A DNA stretch of 64,000 nucleotides from Amaurobius ferox (Eukaryota > Arthropoda > Arachnida > Araneae > Amaurobiidae), in contig OX578152.1 of assembly GCA_951213105.1 (NCBI GenBank), positions 75,138,680 to 75,202,679 of the forward strand, read 5' to 3'. How positions within the stretch are numbered: the first letter of the stretch is position 1; each line of letters opens with the position of its first letter. A model generated the notes under the pieces. That model ran no database searches. It was given only the letters and a program-made list of their open reading frames with translations, and was not told where the DNA came from. This document shows, in pieces, positions 35,921 through 48,636 of this stretch. The translations under genes and the position numbers were made by a program.

Positions 35921-36811
35921 AAAATTGGTTTTTCTTATAGTAGATATTTATATTCTTTCCAAGACATTGAATTTTCGAGTATTAGTCGTCATTTCCATTG
36001 ATTTAGCGTCATTTTCATTCATTCGGAGAGATTTTCGTTAATTTGGCAACATTTCAAAAAGTCGCCAAGTTGGCGACATTCCGCCAAATTCGTCGCCAAA
36101 ATCTCGCCAAGCGTTATGCACTAAGAAAAAAGTCATTCTTACAGCTGATAAATGACTATTGGCGTTCAAATACAAAAGTATTATTCAAAGTATATTTTTT
36201 CATGAATGGAACGAGCTAGATCCACGAGAATGATGTCACTCAATTTATCGCATGGTATTACATATGAAAAGTGAACATGTTTCTCAATTGGAATTTTTTT
36301 TTTATGTGACTTTTTCATAATTTTTTTGAAAAATGTACAATATCTCGAGAACGGTTCATGTTAGCGTTCTAAAATTTATGCCAATCGTTTTCTAATGAAA
36401 AATTACATAAGAGATGTCTATTTGCGTAACTTTATTAGCGGTTTTGATTTTTTGACGATTTTTTCAGAATTTCATTCGAAAATTTAGGGGGGTTCTGAAC
36501 ATTCGATTGCGTATAAAAACAATAGGCTTCCAGTGTTTACGGATTGTGATTTTTGTACCAAATTTGGTTCGAATCGGTCCATTCGTTCGTCCGTTATCGT
36601 CTCCACAGACTCACTGACACACACACACACACACACACACACATACTTTCACACACACACACACACACATACACACACACAGACATCACTTCAAAAATGT
36701 TTGATTCGTGATCAGGGATGCTTGAAACGTGCTCTCCCGTCTAAAACTCGAATTCGAATTTTCGACCCCGTCACAGTACTTTCCTTATACATTATGTATA
36801 TAAGGAAAGTA
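35921..36811 (-). mobile_element. Family A element, copy A13, truncated at the hairpin side
   Basis: Joined to A12 at the A-run before ATTGGTTTTTCTTATAG, so it lacks the hairpin terminus. Its other end is intact at 36778-36811. Confidence 0.7.
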
Positions 36812-36836
36812 ATAACAATGACCTCCGTTGCTTATT

Positions 36837-36987
36837 ACTTTCCTTATATACATAATGTAGAAGGAAAGTGTTGTGACGGGGTCGAAAATTCGAATTCGAG
36901 TTTTCGACGGGAGAGCACGTTTCAAGCATCCCTGATCACGAATCGAACATTTTTGAAGTGATGTCTGTGTGTGTGTGTGTGCGTGTG

Positions 36988-37039
<52 letters not shown>

Positions 37040-37678
37040 TCTGTGGAGACGATAACAAACGAACGAATGGACCGATTCGAACGAAATTTGGTACAAAAAT
37101 CACAATCCGTAAACACTGGAAGCTTATTGTTTTTAAACGTAATCGAATGTTCGGAACCCCCCTAAAGTTTCGAGTGAAATTTTGAAAAAATCGTCAAAAA
37201 GTCAAAACCGCTAATAAAGTTACGCAAATAGACATTTCTTATGTAATTTTTCATTAGAAAACGATTGACATAAATTTTAGAACGCTAACATGAACTGTTC
37301 TCGAGATATTGCCTATTTTTCAAAAAAATTATCAAAAAGTCATATAAAATTAAAAAAATATATTAACTGTGTAGAAACATGTTCACTTTTCATATGTAAT
37401 ATCATGCGATAAATTGGGTGACATCATTCTCGTGGATCTAGCTCGTTCCATTCACGAGAAAAGATACTTCGAGTAATACTTTTGTATTTGAAAGCCAATA
37501 ATCATATATCTGCTATAAGAATAACTTATTTCTCCGTCAGTAAAGCTTGGCGAGATTTTGGCGACGAATTTGGCGGAATGTCGCCAACTTGGCGACTTTT
37601 TGAATTGTCAAATTAACGAAAATCTCGCCAAATGGATTAAAATGACGCTAAATCAATGAAAATGACGACTAATTGTCG
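36837..37678 (+). mobile_element. Family A element, copy A14, inverted relative to A13
   Basis: Begins ACTTTCCTTATATACAT at 36837 and is lost at GACTAATTGTCGAT near 37678, missing the hairpin end. A13 and A14 face each other across 25 bases. It has a long (GT)n tract at 36964-37037. Confidence 0.75.
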
Positions 37679-37904
37679 ATTGGCTGAAGTTTGAGTTCTT
37701 TTAACCTGTGGCACAGAGTGCGAGGAGTCCTGATGGGGTGTCTGAGGGTTTAGACCGAGGGCCTTTTGCCTCCAAGGGAGTATCTGATTTTTGGGGGGAG
37801 GGGGGGCATACCCCGGTGCCTTTCCTCTGTTCCAGGGGTTCTTCGGGCATTGCCTGAAGTTCGCCGGGTGATCAATTCGCCGGCCTGAAGTTCGCGCGTA
37901 TTTC
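37679..37904. other. GC-rich stretch with purine tract
   Basis: A G-rich run (GGGGGGAGGGGGGG) lies near 37794-37807, like a polypurine tract beside an LTR. No frame is recognisable. Confidence 0.35.
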
Positions 37905-38190
37905 GTTCCCAGGCTCCCAAGAGGGACCAAATTTGTTAACTGCGACTGTCATCTTACTCCAGTGACGTCACTAAATTTCCTTGGACGTCGAGGTTCCTGT
38001 GTGCACAACACAATTTAAAATCTTTGCGCAAATTGTTTACACCTGGATATAGCCACTTCAAAATCAACGAACTATTTTTAACTGTAATAATGCGTGAGGT
38101 TTGGGCAACACCTCTCAAATTTTCTCTGGATCGTGACATCACGAATGACGAAGCTTAATTCCCATTTCGTTAAGCTGACAACTTTTTCAG
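37905..38190 (+). repeat. LTR-like repeat, partner of 22803-23090
   Basis: TGTTAACTGCGACTGTCATC starts at 37934. The shared segment ends at CTGACAACTTTTTCAG. About 100 unmatched bases follow and may belong to the same LTR. Confidence 0.5.
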
Positions 38191-38565
38191 TGCTTGCCGG
38201 GCAAAGGGGCGCAACCTTATATTCAAGAACCTTAGTTTACATTTTATCCATATCGGTCTTAGGACTGGACGTCTTCATTTCTGTCTCCGTCTAAATGTAC
38301 GGTCAAATATACTCATTGAAAGTGCTGCTTCATCCTGTTACAACAAATTATATTGATATATCTAATTACCTGAAATAATGGATATGATCAATTTACATTG
38401 TTCTTCATTGCTGCATACGCCTATGTCTTTTGGACTATTGATATACTGACCTCCAAATTTCCCTGATTACTATTCGGTATAATTACAACATAAGTATTAG
38501 CGAATATTGAAAAGTGTCGCCCATTTAATGATGGATCCATGTCTAGATAAATTAAGTTTAATGTA

Positions 38566-39510
38566 CACTCACGGACAATGAAAGTTTCGCACCAAGAAGA
38601 AAACATGGTACAATTGCGAAATGATGTAAATAGCTAGAGGGCGGGCTAGTATGCAAATTATCCCAGTCTGGTGTGATTGCGCATGACCATACACCCGTGA
38701 GTTGCGCTGCAAGCATAAGCCAGCGGCCTTATAAACCGGCGTTTAGTCATCGCCCCATCAATGCGAGAAGCTTCGGCCGACGCAAGCACGAGTACGGAGT
38801 GAAAAGAATGGTGGATAGACGCCAGAAATGTCGATATACGCAACTGACGAACTTCGAGAGAAGCCTGATCATCGGGCTGAAAACCGCAGGGTGGTCAGCG
38901 CGCCAGATAGCCCGTCAAGTGGATCGTTCGGACTGTACCGTCCGACGATTTTGGGAACACTGATCACGAGACGCTACCCAGACACGGGGAACCGGCTCTG
39001 GACGGATCAGTCATACCACGAGTAGAGAGGATCGAATGATCGTGCTACAGGCACGTATAGATCCCACTGCCACCCGATCCGTGATACAGGCACAAGTAGC
39101 GGCTCCTGTGTGCCCACGAACCATATCTAGACCCCTGAAGGAAGCGAATCTGTAATCCCAGCGTCCCTTACGTGTGCTGCCGTTAACACGGGAACATCGG
39201 CGGCTCTCCGATTGCAGTAGTGCTGGGCCAGATCAACGTGGAACGCCCCACAGATTGGCGATGTGTGGTATTTAGCGATGAGTGCCGCTTCGTTTTGGGG
39301 ACCAATGATCAGCATGTCCGGGTGTGGAGGTCCCCTGCACAACGCCACAATCCCAACCGCATTATTGAGCGCCACACCAGCCTCACTGCAAGCATCATGG
39401 GCTGGAGAGATGAATTAATGATATTGACTGGAAGAGGTACGTTTTCCACATATGTAGAGTGATATAAGAAGCGCGCCAATGGGGGAGGAGTGATCTTTTG
39501 ATAACTTTAT
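38566..39510 (+). pseudogene. Tc1-like transposon with broken transposase
   Basis: The left end CACTCACGGACAATGAAAGT follows TA at 38564-38565. The transposase starts at ATG 38808 (MVDRRQKCRYTQLTNFERS, then GWSARQIARQVDRS, a paired-type helix-turn-helix). The frame is stopped by TGA at 38961-38963, resumes in the same frame with TTSREDRMIVLQARIDP, hits TAA after KEANL near 39151, then shifts frame. 39220-39462 holds CVVFSDECRFVLG with the first catalytic Asp at 39277-39279. The second Asp and the Glu/Asp of the DDE triad and the right terminal repeat are missing. Family knowledge: Tc1 transposases cut and paste at TA. Confidence 0.85.
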
Positions 39511-39550
39511 GTTCACCATCATATAAAAATTTGATATTTGGTATTACACA

Positions 39551-41757
39551 TTGAATCTATATAAATAAAATTGAAAATCTGTCTGTCTGTCTGTATGTTT
39601 GTCTCATCATCACGGAAGAGCGGCTGCACCGAATTTCGTAAAATTTTTTGAATAGCCTTGGAATAGCCCCACTTAAAATTTAGTCCATGTTTCGAGATTC
39701 TAGGACCAGGGGTTGTATAGATATTAATTAAAAACGCACAGTTACACCTTCCATAGACATAACAGTATGCAGACGACATTTTTTCTGCAAATTTATTTGA
39801 AGGAAATGATATCGTATGGCTTAGCAACGGATTTAAATCCAATGTGTTTAAGAAGCAGACGATTTTTATTAAATACTAGCAGCATACCCGTTCTTCGTAC
39901 GGAGTATATAATTTAAAGGAACTTATAATTCGCAATCATGTGCAAATTCTGTTAAAATATTAAATTTATTGCTCCTAAAGAGAAGTTTAAGAATATATGT
40001 TCTCATTACGCAAAATTATCTTCACGGACATATCTGAAGAATAAAACATTCTGGCCCCTTTTGTAAGCAAATTTACAAAAAAAGGAATTGAATCAATATA
40101 TGCAACCCCGTACTACTTATATTGTCGCAGATCAGAAAATATGCCAATGTGTTAGTAGAAGATTACCCGTATTACAATATGCGTCTCAAAAATATTTGCC
40201 AAAATAAAAGAGATGACGTAATAAATTGAAAATATCAATAATTCCCGTACTCTTTATACCAGAAGGTCGTAATTAATTCCAATATATGCCAATATATATC
40301 AAAACATATGCCAGTATACCTGTACTACTTATATTCTCGTAGATTAGAAGATATACCCGTGTATTTGTAGAAGATTACTCGTACAACGTACAATATATAA
40401 GTTTAAACAATTTTTGTCATAATAAAACAATTGCATAATAACTTGAAAATATCAATAATCCCTGAATCAATAATCCCCGAAAATATCAATAATAATAACG
40501 TTTAAACCTGAAGACCGTAATTGATATTATCCAGTCAAAAATGCTATAAGAAAAATCAAATCGTTCTTTTCTAAAATATATTTTTATATCCATTTATTTA
40601 TTATTCAAATCGAAAAAATAATAATTAAAATTGACAGATTTAATTTAATTGCGTTTCTGAACAACATGATATAAGATAAAATCCTCCTCATAAACTGCGA
40701 AATTAAATAAACATTTTGATTTCTTTATACTTTTCATTGTTCAGTAAAAGCTTGTGAAAAATAAACCATGGAGATAGATTTCCCATTTAAATTCATGTTT
40801 CAAATAATTCATGTTTTCAGAAAGGGACTAATTAGCGCAAAAAATCTCCCACCAAACTCAGAGATAAAGTTTTAATTCATTTTCAAACGATTTTCAGCCT
40901 TTTCGTTTGGATAAACCACGGAGTTAGAGAGTAGAACTCCTAGGAAAATGTTTCGTTTTGCATAAATATCTCAACAACCCCTAGTCTTAGAAACTCGAAA
41001 CTTGGACTAAATTTATGGGAGGCTATTTCGAGGCTATCCACGAAATTTCATCAAATTCGGTTCAGCCGTTCTCCCGTGATGATGGAACAAACAGACAGAC
41101 AGACAATTTTTCAATTTTATTTATATAGATAGATTTTTTGATTTAAATAATAAATAAATGTATGTAAATTGTATGTTATTTAAATTGCATTTCTGACTGG
41201 ATTACATCCATTACGACCTTCAGGTCTAAAGATTACGGGTATAATGGATATTTTCAATTTATTATGTTGGGTTTTAATTTGGTAAAAATTGTTGAAACTC
41301 CTATATTGTATGTAGTACCCTTAATCTTCTACTAATACACGGGTATATCTTCTAATATTCGAGAATATAAGTAGTACCTGTTTTATTTTGGCAAAGATTT
41401 TTCTAAACCCATATATTGTAGTACGGGTAATCTTATACTAATAGACGGGTATACCTTCCCATACAATTTTAGCACTTTTATTTTGGCATATATTGATTCA
41501 ATTTCATATTTTTTGTAAATTTGTTTGCAAATGGAACCAGGATGTTCTAATCTTCAGATCTGCATATAAAGAAAATTTTATATAGCGAGAACAACTATTC
41601 TTAAACTTCTTTTTAGAAGCATTCATTTACATATTTTAATAGAATGTTTTGAGCAACGATGTCATTTAGAATACTATAGGAATTTGCACATGATTGTGAA
41701 TTTAAAGTTTCTTTGCAGTATATATTCCGTACGAAGTACAGGTATACTGCTAGTTAA
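39551..41757. repeat. Inverted pair of family C repeats (fold-back)
   Basis: Left: 39551-39720 (ATCTATATAAATAAAATTGA, then CTGTCTGTCTGT and CGGAAGAGCGGCTGC) and 39884-40620 (ACTAGCAGCATACCCGTTC onward). Right: 40960-41130 and 41131-41757, their inverse, ending GTATACTGCTAGTT. The ends and the TCTG microsatellite again suggest HINE-like elements. Sequence between 40620 and 40960 is unique. The right end lies 36 bases before XKR exon 2. Confidence 0.6.
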
Positions 41758-41793
41758 CAAAATAAACCTCAATTCTTCCTTTTTCCTATTTAG

Positions 41794-41999
41794 TCGTGTG
41801 GAGGTGCTGCAGTTCTCAGCGCAGCGAGTCTGTCAGACTCGTCCTCTCACATCGAACGAACTGGAGGAGAAATCTTTCCTGGAGAGACAAGCTGCAGTCC
41901 TGGAGTTCTTTGAAGAGTTTTATGCGGGGTTCACCCAGTTACTGCTGCAGTTGTACATTATCATAATGGCACTGGATCAAGAACTACCTTACAGAGCCC
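41794..41999 (+). CDS. XK-related protein, middle exon
   Basis: The acceptor TTCCTATTTAG ends at 41793 and the donor is CCC|GTGAGT at 42000. The 206 bases read RVEVLQFSAQRVCQTR, then ERQAAVLEFFEEFYAGF and QLLLQLYIIIMAL, the most conserved part of XK-related proteins (the E-x-x-x-LEFFE-x-F-x-G-x-x-Q-L-x-LQLYII core). Phases fit both neighbours: one base completes the Gly from exon 1 and one C is carried to exon 3. The preceding intron is 20,259 bases. Confidence 0.93.
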
Positions 42000-42218
42000 G
42001 TGAGTGCTTTCACATTTTTTAATTTCTCATATAGAGTGAATTAATTTTTACTTTCTTAATTTTTACTTTCTCATATAGAGCGAAGTTTCACAATCCGGAT
42101 GTACGCAAATCCCAAGGAGTACGCGAAGAAATTGCCCTGGGTGTGCCGAAAATTTTTGACAATGCCAGTCGAGAAAAATTGTGTTTACTTCCTTCTGTTG
42201 AAACTGTCGACTAAATTT

Positions 42219-42266
<48 letters not shown>

Positions 42267-42732
42267 AAAAAATGAGATTGAAAATGGATTAATACAATTA
42301 GAAGTTGTGTGTTTACGAGGTTGTAGAGAGGTCAAAGGGGATTGCGACCCCTTTTCCAGGTTTTAGCATACTTTTAATCCCAGGAAACACTCCCAGAAAT
42401 CACTACACGCCCGAAACAACAATCAACAGTATGCCAGGGGGAAAAAACGGAATCCCGAAATGAAGATCTTAAAGTCACAAGAACATATAAAAGCATATAA
42501 AATGAAATGAAACAAGTATGAATAAAAATATATTCTAACCATGTATAAAGTTTTAAAAAGGATGTTCGTAGATGCGCTACGTCGTTAGAAGTCCATAGAA
42601 GAAAACCATGATAAATTCCAGATGTAGAACCAGATGCGCCTTACTATTCCTTGGATTTTATATTTTATATTTCATTTTGATTGTACTTGAGGAATATATA
42701 TTTACATATATATATATATATATAAATAATAC

Positions 42733-42796
<64 letters not shown>

Positions 42797-43134
42797 AAAT
42801 ATCTGTTCTCTCTCTCATTAAAAGCTTGTTTTCCTTTGTATCAATTTCATCTAGCCTGATTACAAAATTTGTTCACGAAATTTTGGACAATATGCACGGT
42901 TCCTAAGAAAGACCTTAAGATCGAATAAAACTTATTGCAGCAGAGTCCCTTAGCGTAGAATTTAAAAATATAAGAAAACTTACTCTTCAACAAAGCGAGA
43001 TAAAATAAATATGTTAGTTACGGAGTTGAACAGATCATCTACTTAGTATGAATGGACATCAGGAACACAAGATATAGGCATATGGAAGACAATAAATACA
43101 TGTTAAAAAATCGTATCATTAGGGACTGTAACAC
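42000..43134. other. XKR intron 2, first part
   Basis: TTTTTACTTTCTCATATAGAG is nearly repeated just after the donor (about 42029 and 42060). (TA)n tracts lie at 42222-42263 and 42707-42790. No exon is needed here, since the exon phases already match. Confidence 0.6.
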
Positions 43135-43495
43135 GGTGACACTTACAATGCTTGTCAAAATTCTTTCCCGAATTCACATGGACATGGTTATTGACGGAAG
43201 GCATTTTGAATAGATTGTACATTAGATTCCTGCGCATGTAAGTGTTGTTTATTTTTGCATTCCCGAATAAAAGAGCAATTTTCCAATAACCCTATTGAGT
43301 GAAATAAATACCTTCTCTAACAGTTTTATCGCCGATTCCTACTCATTAGGCAATTCTCTGCAACACTGCAATTAGCCTTTTTCGTCTATCTCGCTTTGTT
43401 GCCTAATGCGTTATCCTAACTTTCTAAATTATGCTGCAATCACTTTTATTCCACGGGTATAATCACTTTACTCTATATAGACTTAAGGTGCACAT
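43135..43495 (+). pseudogene. Tc1/mariner-like transposase tail and 3' end
   Basis: Codons at about 43186-43227 read MDMVIDGRHFE before TAG, like the HFE end of Tc1/mariner transposases. The downstream 270 bases align with 26320-26605. Confidence 0.45.
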
Positions 43496-43956
43496 GGACT
43501 TTTCTTTACAAAGTTATTCGAATGTCGAGTGCTTCAAGATTTTCCTAGCAACCTTGTATTTTCCTACACTGTAAAGCATTTCCTTGAGATTTCTTTACTA
43601 ATAAAGAAACTATTTAAGAAAGTTTACTAATAAAGAAAGTTCCGGAAAGTAAGTCGTTTTTCTTGAGGAGACATAATAATTTTCAAGGCAAAAAAACTTT
43701 TTACAGGAGATTTTCTGATGTTGCACATTCAGACTTCCTTCTCGTGGGAGACCTTTTGCGATTTGCAAAGCCCACCTAGCAATTGACCAATAAAAATTGT
43801 GATTTCCCAGACGTGGGCTTACTTGCACACAATTTCAAAAGTTTTAAAAGTAATAAAGTAGACAGTGCATTTTTATTGCAAAAGGTATCTCAAATAATGT
43901 TTGTTAATTTGTTTATAAGTAGCTTATGATCTCAACGTTATTCTGATCAATGAATA

Positions 43957-44107
43957 ATTGTTTCACTTAACACTGTTCCATTCTGTCTTTGTAATTTTAA
44001 TTTTTATCAACTTTTTTTTCTTTTTTGTCTGTTTTGTTCCTTTTTGTTTCTTTCTCCCTCTTCTTCTTTTAGGCCTTCTCTTTTTTAAATCTTTCTTTCA
44101 TCATTTC

Positions 44108-44158
<51 letters not shown>

Positions 44159-44306
44159 TATGTTCTATGTTTGTTTTGTTTATGTGTATTGCCTTGTTTA
44201 TGTGTGTATCTGTATTTTTTTTTCTGTATTTTCCCCGATCGTCACTTGTAACTGCTCTACACCCTTAGGGTGAACTGGATAGCCTGGGTAATAAATAAAT
44301 AAATAA
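43957..44306 (+). repeat. Probable LINE 3' end
   Basis: A T-rich region with (TA)n at 44113-44155 is followed by CTACACCCTTAGGGTGAACT, GCCTGGG and (TAAA)n (AATAAATAAATAAATAAA). Such a tail is typical of non-LTR retrotransposons. No coding sequence is left. Confidence 0.45.
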
Positions 44307-45741
44307 AGTAGACATAGAATGGAATTTTATTTAGGCTGAAATTTTCGTATAGAAATATATATGTTTCATTTCGAAAGAATAAATTTATCGTAATCAAACA
44401 TACACATATGTACTTACTTATCCATTTACAACACAAAATTGTGGTTTCATAATGTAAGAGGTTAATATAAGAAGAAAATTTATTTATTTTTGTAATTTTA
44501 ACTCAGTAAGAATATTTTCGCAACTTATAGTCGTATCCAGTTTGGTGTGATAATGTAAAATTTATAAAATTATGTCGTTTCTCTTTAAAATGTATTTATA
44601 TAATAAAATGTGCATATTCTGCACACAAATAAAAAACTGTACTTTAAAAAGCATTTAAATGCCATTGCATTATATTAGCAACAATCTTTAACTACAAAAT
44701 ATTCAATATTAGCTTGTAGATCTTAATAAACAATTATACAATTAATTAAAGAGAAATTTGGATAAAAGAAATCATGGTTTTGGGCCATTAAGTGTTAAAT
44801 CACTTTAAAGGTAATCGCTTAAAAGCTATTGTCATGTCATATGCAGTTTACTGTTAAGTTAGTTGATCGAGTAATTTCACTAATTTAGTTTATTGTTTTA
44901 TTTATTGCAAGGCCATAGCCAGAGGGGAGGGGACAACCGACTCCGAGACTAATCCACCAAATAAGTAACTTTGTAACCCCTGATATGGTCCAGCTTCGGG
45001 AAGAAATGTGTACCAATTTATGATGTATGTAGTGAAGCCTCAATAACAACTTTAAAAGCTATAGGATTCGACAAAATAATGAAGACAGGGCTGTGATGAT
45101 GCAGATTATATAGTAGAATTTATATTTCGTGTGGAAAGAAGGTGAGGCAGATTCAGTCAGACCTCCGCGGCAACCTGGCGGTTTATGCCATAGACCTTAT
45201 ACACATAAAATCTATGGTTTAGGCCGAATAGAGGTGAAGGAGCAAAGGGATTTATATCCGCCGCCAAGTGAGACCACGACTCGAGGACCAGTTACTGGAA
45301 CCATTCACCAGTCGGGAGAAGAAAATGATCCTGTCAAGTCTCGACTCCAGTCGCCTACGGATCTTGGTACATGGTCATAAAGGCCTGTCCCTCTCCGCAA
45401 CCTGGAAGAGTCTGCTTCATGAGCCTGAGGGGTAAATCCCGAGAATAATCCAGAGATTTGTGTATCCTCTTAGAGAAGGCAGGTCAGAGACTACAGAGTC
45501 ACCCTCCCCATAGGGGAAAAGATGGTGAGACATAAAAGTTTTCTTTCCAGGGGTTGTTTAACGCTGCTAATTACCACCATTTTACTTCTTTCAACCCTCA
45601 AACAAATTTCTTGTACAGTACATGTTCGTTGTGTCTGAATTCAGTAATAGTTGTTCTGCTGTCGCTCCTTTTAATCTTGCACGTTTTGTACATTGCACTT
45701 TTTTATGGTTTTCTAATTTACTAAATTTCTTTACTTTACAG
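44307..45741. other. XKR intron 2, last part
   Basis: AT-rich to about 44900, then a GC-richer stretch at 44920-45540 with an 83-codon frame (45129-45380) that I cannot assign, probably a repeat. TTTACTTTACAG precedes exon 3. Confidence 0.5.
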
Positions 45742-46436
45742 TCACGGGTGAAATCATTGCATCCATTCTCACATTGATATCAATGATGGCAGCTGTGCGG
45801 CGCCGTGACGATGGAATATTTACCGGATTCCTGTCCATTACAGGATGGATGTCCATCATGATATCAAGATCTGTCGCCATTGCACTTGCTGCAAGAATGA
45901 TCCACGCATGGATGATTCTTATCTGCATCGCTCATGGCCTTGCTGTTGCATTATGGGTAACTTCCATTGCCATCAACACCTACCAAGAATCGCCCTTAAA
46001 TAAAAAACGCAAAATTTCCCTGTTCTTTCTAATATTTGCGGTATTTGGATTGCCTTCTCTAACTTACTGGCCAATCATGTTTGAACTTAAGAAACACAAG
46101 CGACCACTGATATTCCTTTCCGTGTTGCTAATAGAAAATGTGCTGTTTTTGCTTCTGTGGGCGTGGCTTAGAGGGACTTGGCAGAAGCATGATATCATTC
46201 TGCTGTTAGTGACAGTAACGTTTTACGTATTGGGCTCGCTCTTTATATTGTTTTATATTTGCTGCAAGCCTAAGTATACGGATCATGTGGTCTACCATGA
46301 TATGAAAGCTACGAACGCAGATTCCTTCGGGATGTATTTTGAATTTTGTGATGTTGCCTTCAAACTAAAACGAAAACAGGAAGTGGAGACGAGATTGAAG
46401 GAAATTAGAGCACTAAAAAAAACTGAGGCTGCATAA
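45742..46436 (+). CDS. XK-related protein, last exon
   Basis: The acceptor ends at 45741 and two bases complete a Leu codon, then TGEIIASILTLISMMAAV. Further hydrophobic segments follow: FLSITGWMSIMISRSVAIAL, MIHAWMILICIAHGLAVALW, FFLIFAVFGLPSLTYW, PLIFLSVLLIENVLFLLLW and IILLLVTVTFYVLGSLFILF. These give about the number of spans expected for the family. The tail SFGMYFEFCDVAFKLKRKQE is cytosolic. The stop is TAA at 46434-46436. The three exons seen encode about 424 residues, near normal for the family. Confidence 0.93.
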
Positions 46437-46500
46437 TTGTTGAACATTTGTACAGAGACATTGCTTTTACTTTAAAAGATGATTTTTTACTGATTTTTTT

Positions 46501-46506
46501 ATTAAA
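46501..46506 (+). terminator. ATTAAA polyadenylation signal of the XKR gene
   Basis: ATTAAA lies 65 bases after the stop; a family A element begins about 60 bases further on. Confidence 0.6.
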
Positions 46507-46568
46507 AACACATTTAATCATGCATTTTTCATCTTGTTGTTAATCATTGTGTTTCATCAATTGATACG

Positions 46569-47532
46569 AAAAAAATCTGATGTGGGCAACACATGACTTT
46601 CCTTATATAATGCAATGAATTTACTACTTTTAAAATTAAAAAGAAATGTTATTCTTATAGTAGATACTTATATTCTTTCCAAGATATTGAATGTCCATCA
46701 ATTAGTCGTCATTTTCACTGATTTAGCGTCATTTTTATCAATTTGGAGAGATTTTTGTTAATTTGGCAACAATTAAAAATGTCGCCAAGTTGGCGAAATT
46801 CTACCAAATTCGTCGCCAAAATCTCGCCAAGTGTTATGGACGGAGAAGTAAGTTATTCTTACAGCAGATAAATAACTATTGGCGTTCAAATACAAAAGTA
46901 TTACTCAAAGTATCTTTTTTCATGAATGGAACGAGCTAGATCCACGAGAATGATGTCACCAAATGTTTCGCATGGTATTACATATGAAAAGTGAACATGT
47001 TTCTCAATAGGAAATATTTTTTTTTATTTTATATAACTTTTTGATAATTTTTTTGAAAAATGTGCAATATCTCGAGAACGGTTCATGTTAGCGTTCTAAA
47101 ATTTATGCCAATCGATTTCTAATGAAAAATTACATAAGAAATGTCTATTTGCGTAACTTTATTAGCGGTTTTGATTTTTTGACGATTTTTTCAAAATTTC
47201 ACTCGAAAATTTAGGAGGGTTTTGAACATTCGATTGCATTTAAAAACAATAGGCTTCCAGTGTTTATGGATTGTGATTTTTGTACCAAATTTCGTTCGAA
47301 TCGGTCCATTAGTTCGTCAGTTATCGTCTCCACAGACTCACTGACACACAAACACACACACACACACACACACATACTTTCCGCACACACACACACACAC
47401 AGACATCACTTCAAAAAATGTTTGATTCGTGATCAGGGATGCTTGAAACGTGCTCTCCCGTCGAAAACTCGAATTCGAATTTTCGACCCCGTCACAATAC
47501 TTTCCTTATACATTATGTATATAAGGAAAGTA
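46569..47532 (-). mobile_element. Family A element, copy A15
   Basis: Full-length, with both termini and a (CA)n tract at 47342-47400. Confidence 0.75.
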
Positions 47533-47620
47533 AAAATATGGTTAATTCAATCTGGACAAATTCACGTTGTAACTTTTTAAACTTTTGCTGAAAATAAATT
47601 TAAAAATTGCATTCACATTT

Positions 47621-48575
47621 TAAAAAATCTGATGTAGGCAACACATGACTTTCCTTATGTAATGCAATGAATTTACTATTTTTACAATGAAAAATATAGG
47701 TTCTTCTTATAGTAGCTATTTATATTCTTTCCAAGAAATTGAATTTTCGTCAATGAGTCGTCAGTTTCACTGATTTAATGTCATTATTATCCATTTGGCG
47801 AGATTTCCGTTAACTTGGCAGTATTTAAAAAAGTCGCCAAGTTGGCGATATTCCGCCAAATTCGGTGCCAAAATCTCGCCAAGCGTTATGGACGGAGAAA
47901 TAAGTTATTCTTATAGCAGATAAATAACTATTAGCGTTCTAATTCAAAAGTTTTACTCAAAGCATCTTCTCTCTTGAATGGAACGAGCTAGATCCACGAG
48001 AATGATGCCACCAAATTTATCGCATGATATTACATATGAAAAGTGAGCATGTTTCTCAATCGAAAATATCTTTTTTTAATTTTGGGGATTTTTTGATAAA
48101 TTTATTTTTAAAATGTGCAATATCTCGAGAACGGTTCATACTAGCGTTCTAAAGCTTATGTCAATCGTTTTTTAAGGAAAATTTTACATTAGAAATGTCT
48201 ATTTACGTAACTTTATTAAAGGTTTTAATTTTTTCATGATTTTTTCAAAATTTCACTCGAAAATTTAGGGGGGTTCTGAACATTCGATTACGTTTAAAAA
48301 AAATCTGATGTGGGCAACACATGACTTTCCTTATATAATGAAATGAATTTACTACTTTTACAGTAAAATAAATAGGTTTTTCTTCTAGTAGATACTAATA
48401 TCCAAGATATTGAATTTTCGACAATTAGTCGTCATTTTCATTGATTTATCGTCATTTTTATCCATTTGGCGAGATTTTCGTTAATTTGGCAACATTTCAA
48501 AAAGTCGCCGAGTTGGCGACATTCCGCCAATTTCGTCTCCAAAATCTCGCCAAGCGTTATGGACGAAGATATAAG

Positions 48576-48632
<57 letters not shown>
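47621..48632 (-). mobile_element. Family A nested copies A16 and A17
   Basis: A16 (47621-48296) breaks off after CATTCGATTACGTTTAAAAA, where A17 begins, exactly as A10 is broken by A11. A17 ends in a (TA)n expansion at 48572-48632. Confidence 0.7.

Positions 48633-48636
<4 letters not shown>

Noticed and set aside
42608..42859. Frame with Tyr-Ile repeats (also 43958-44251 and 48441-48650)
   Set aside because: Translation of (TA)n microsatellite sequence.
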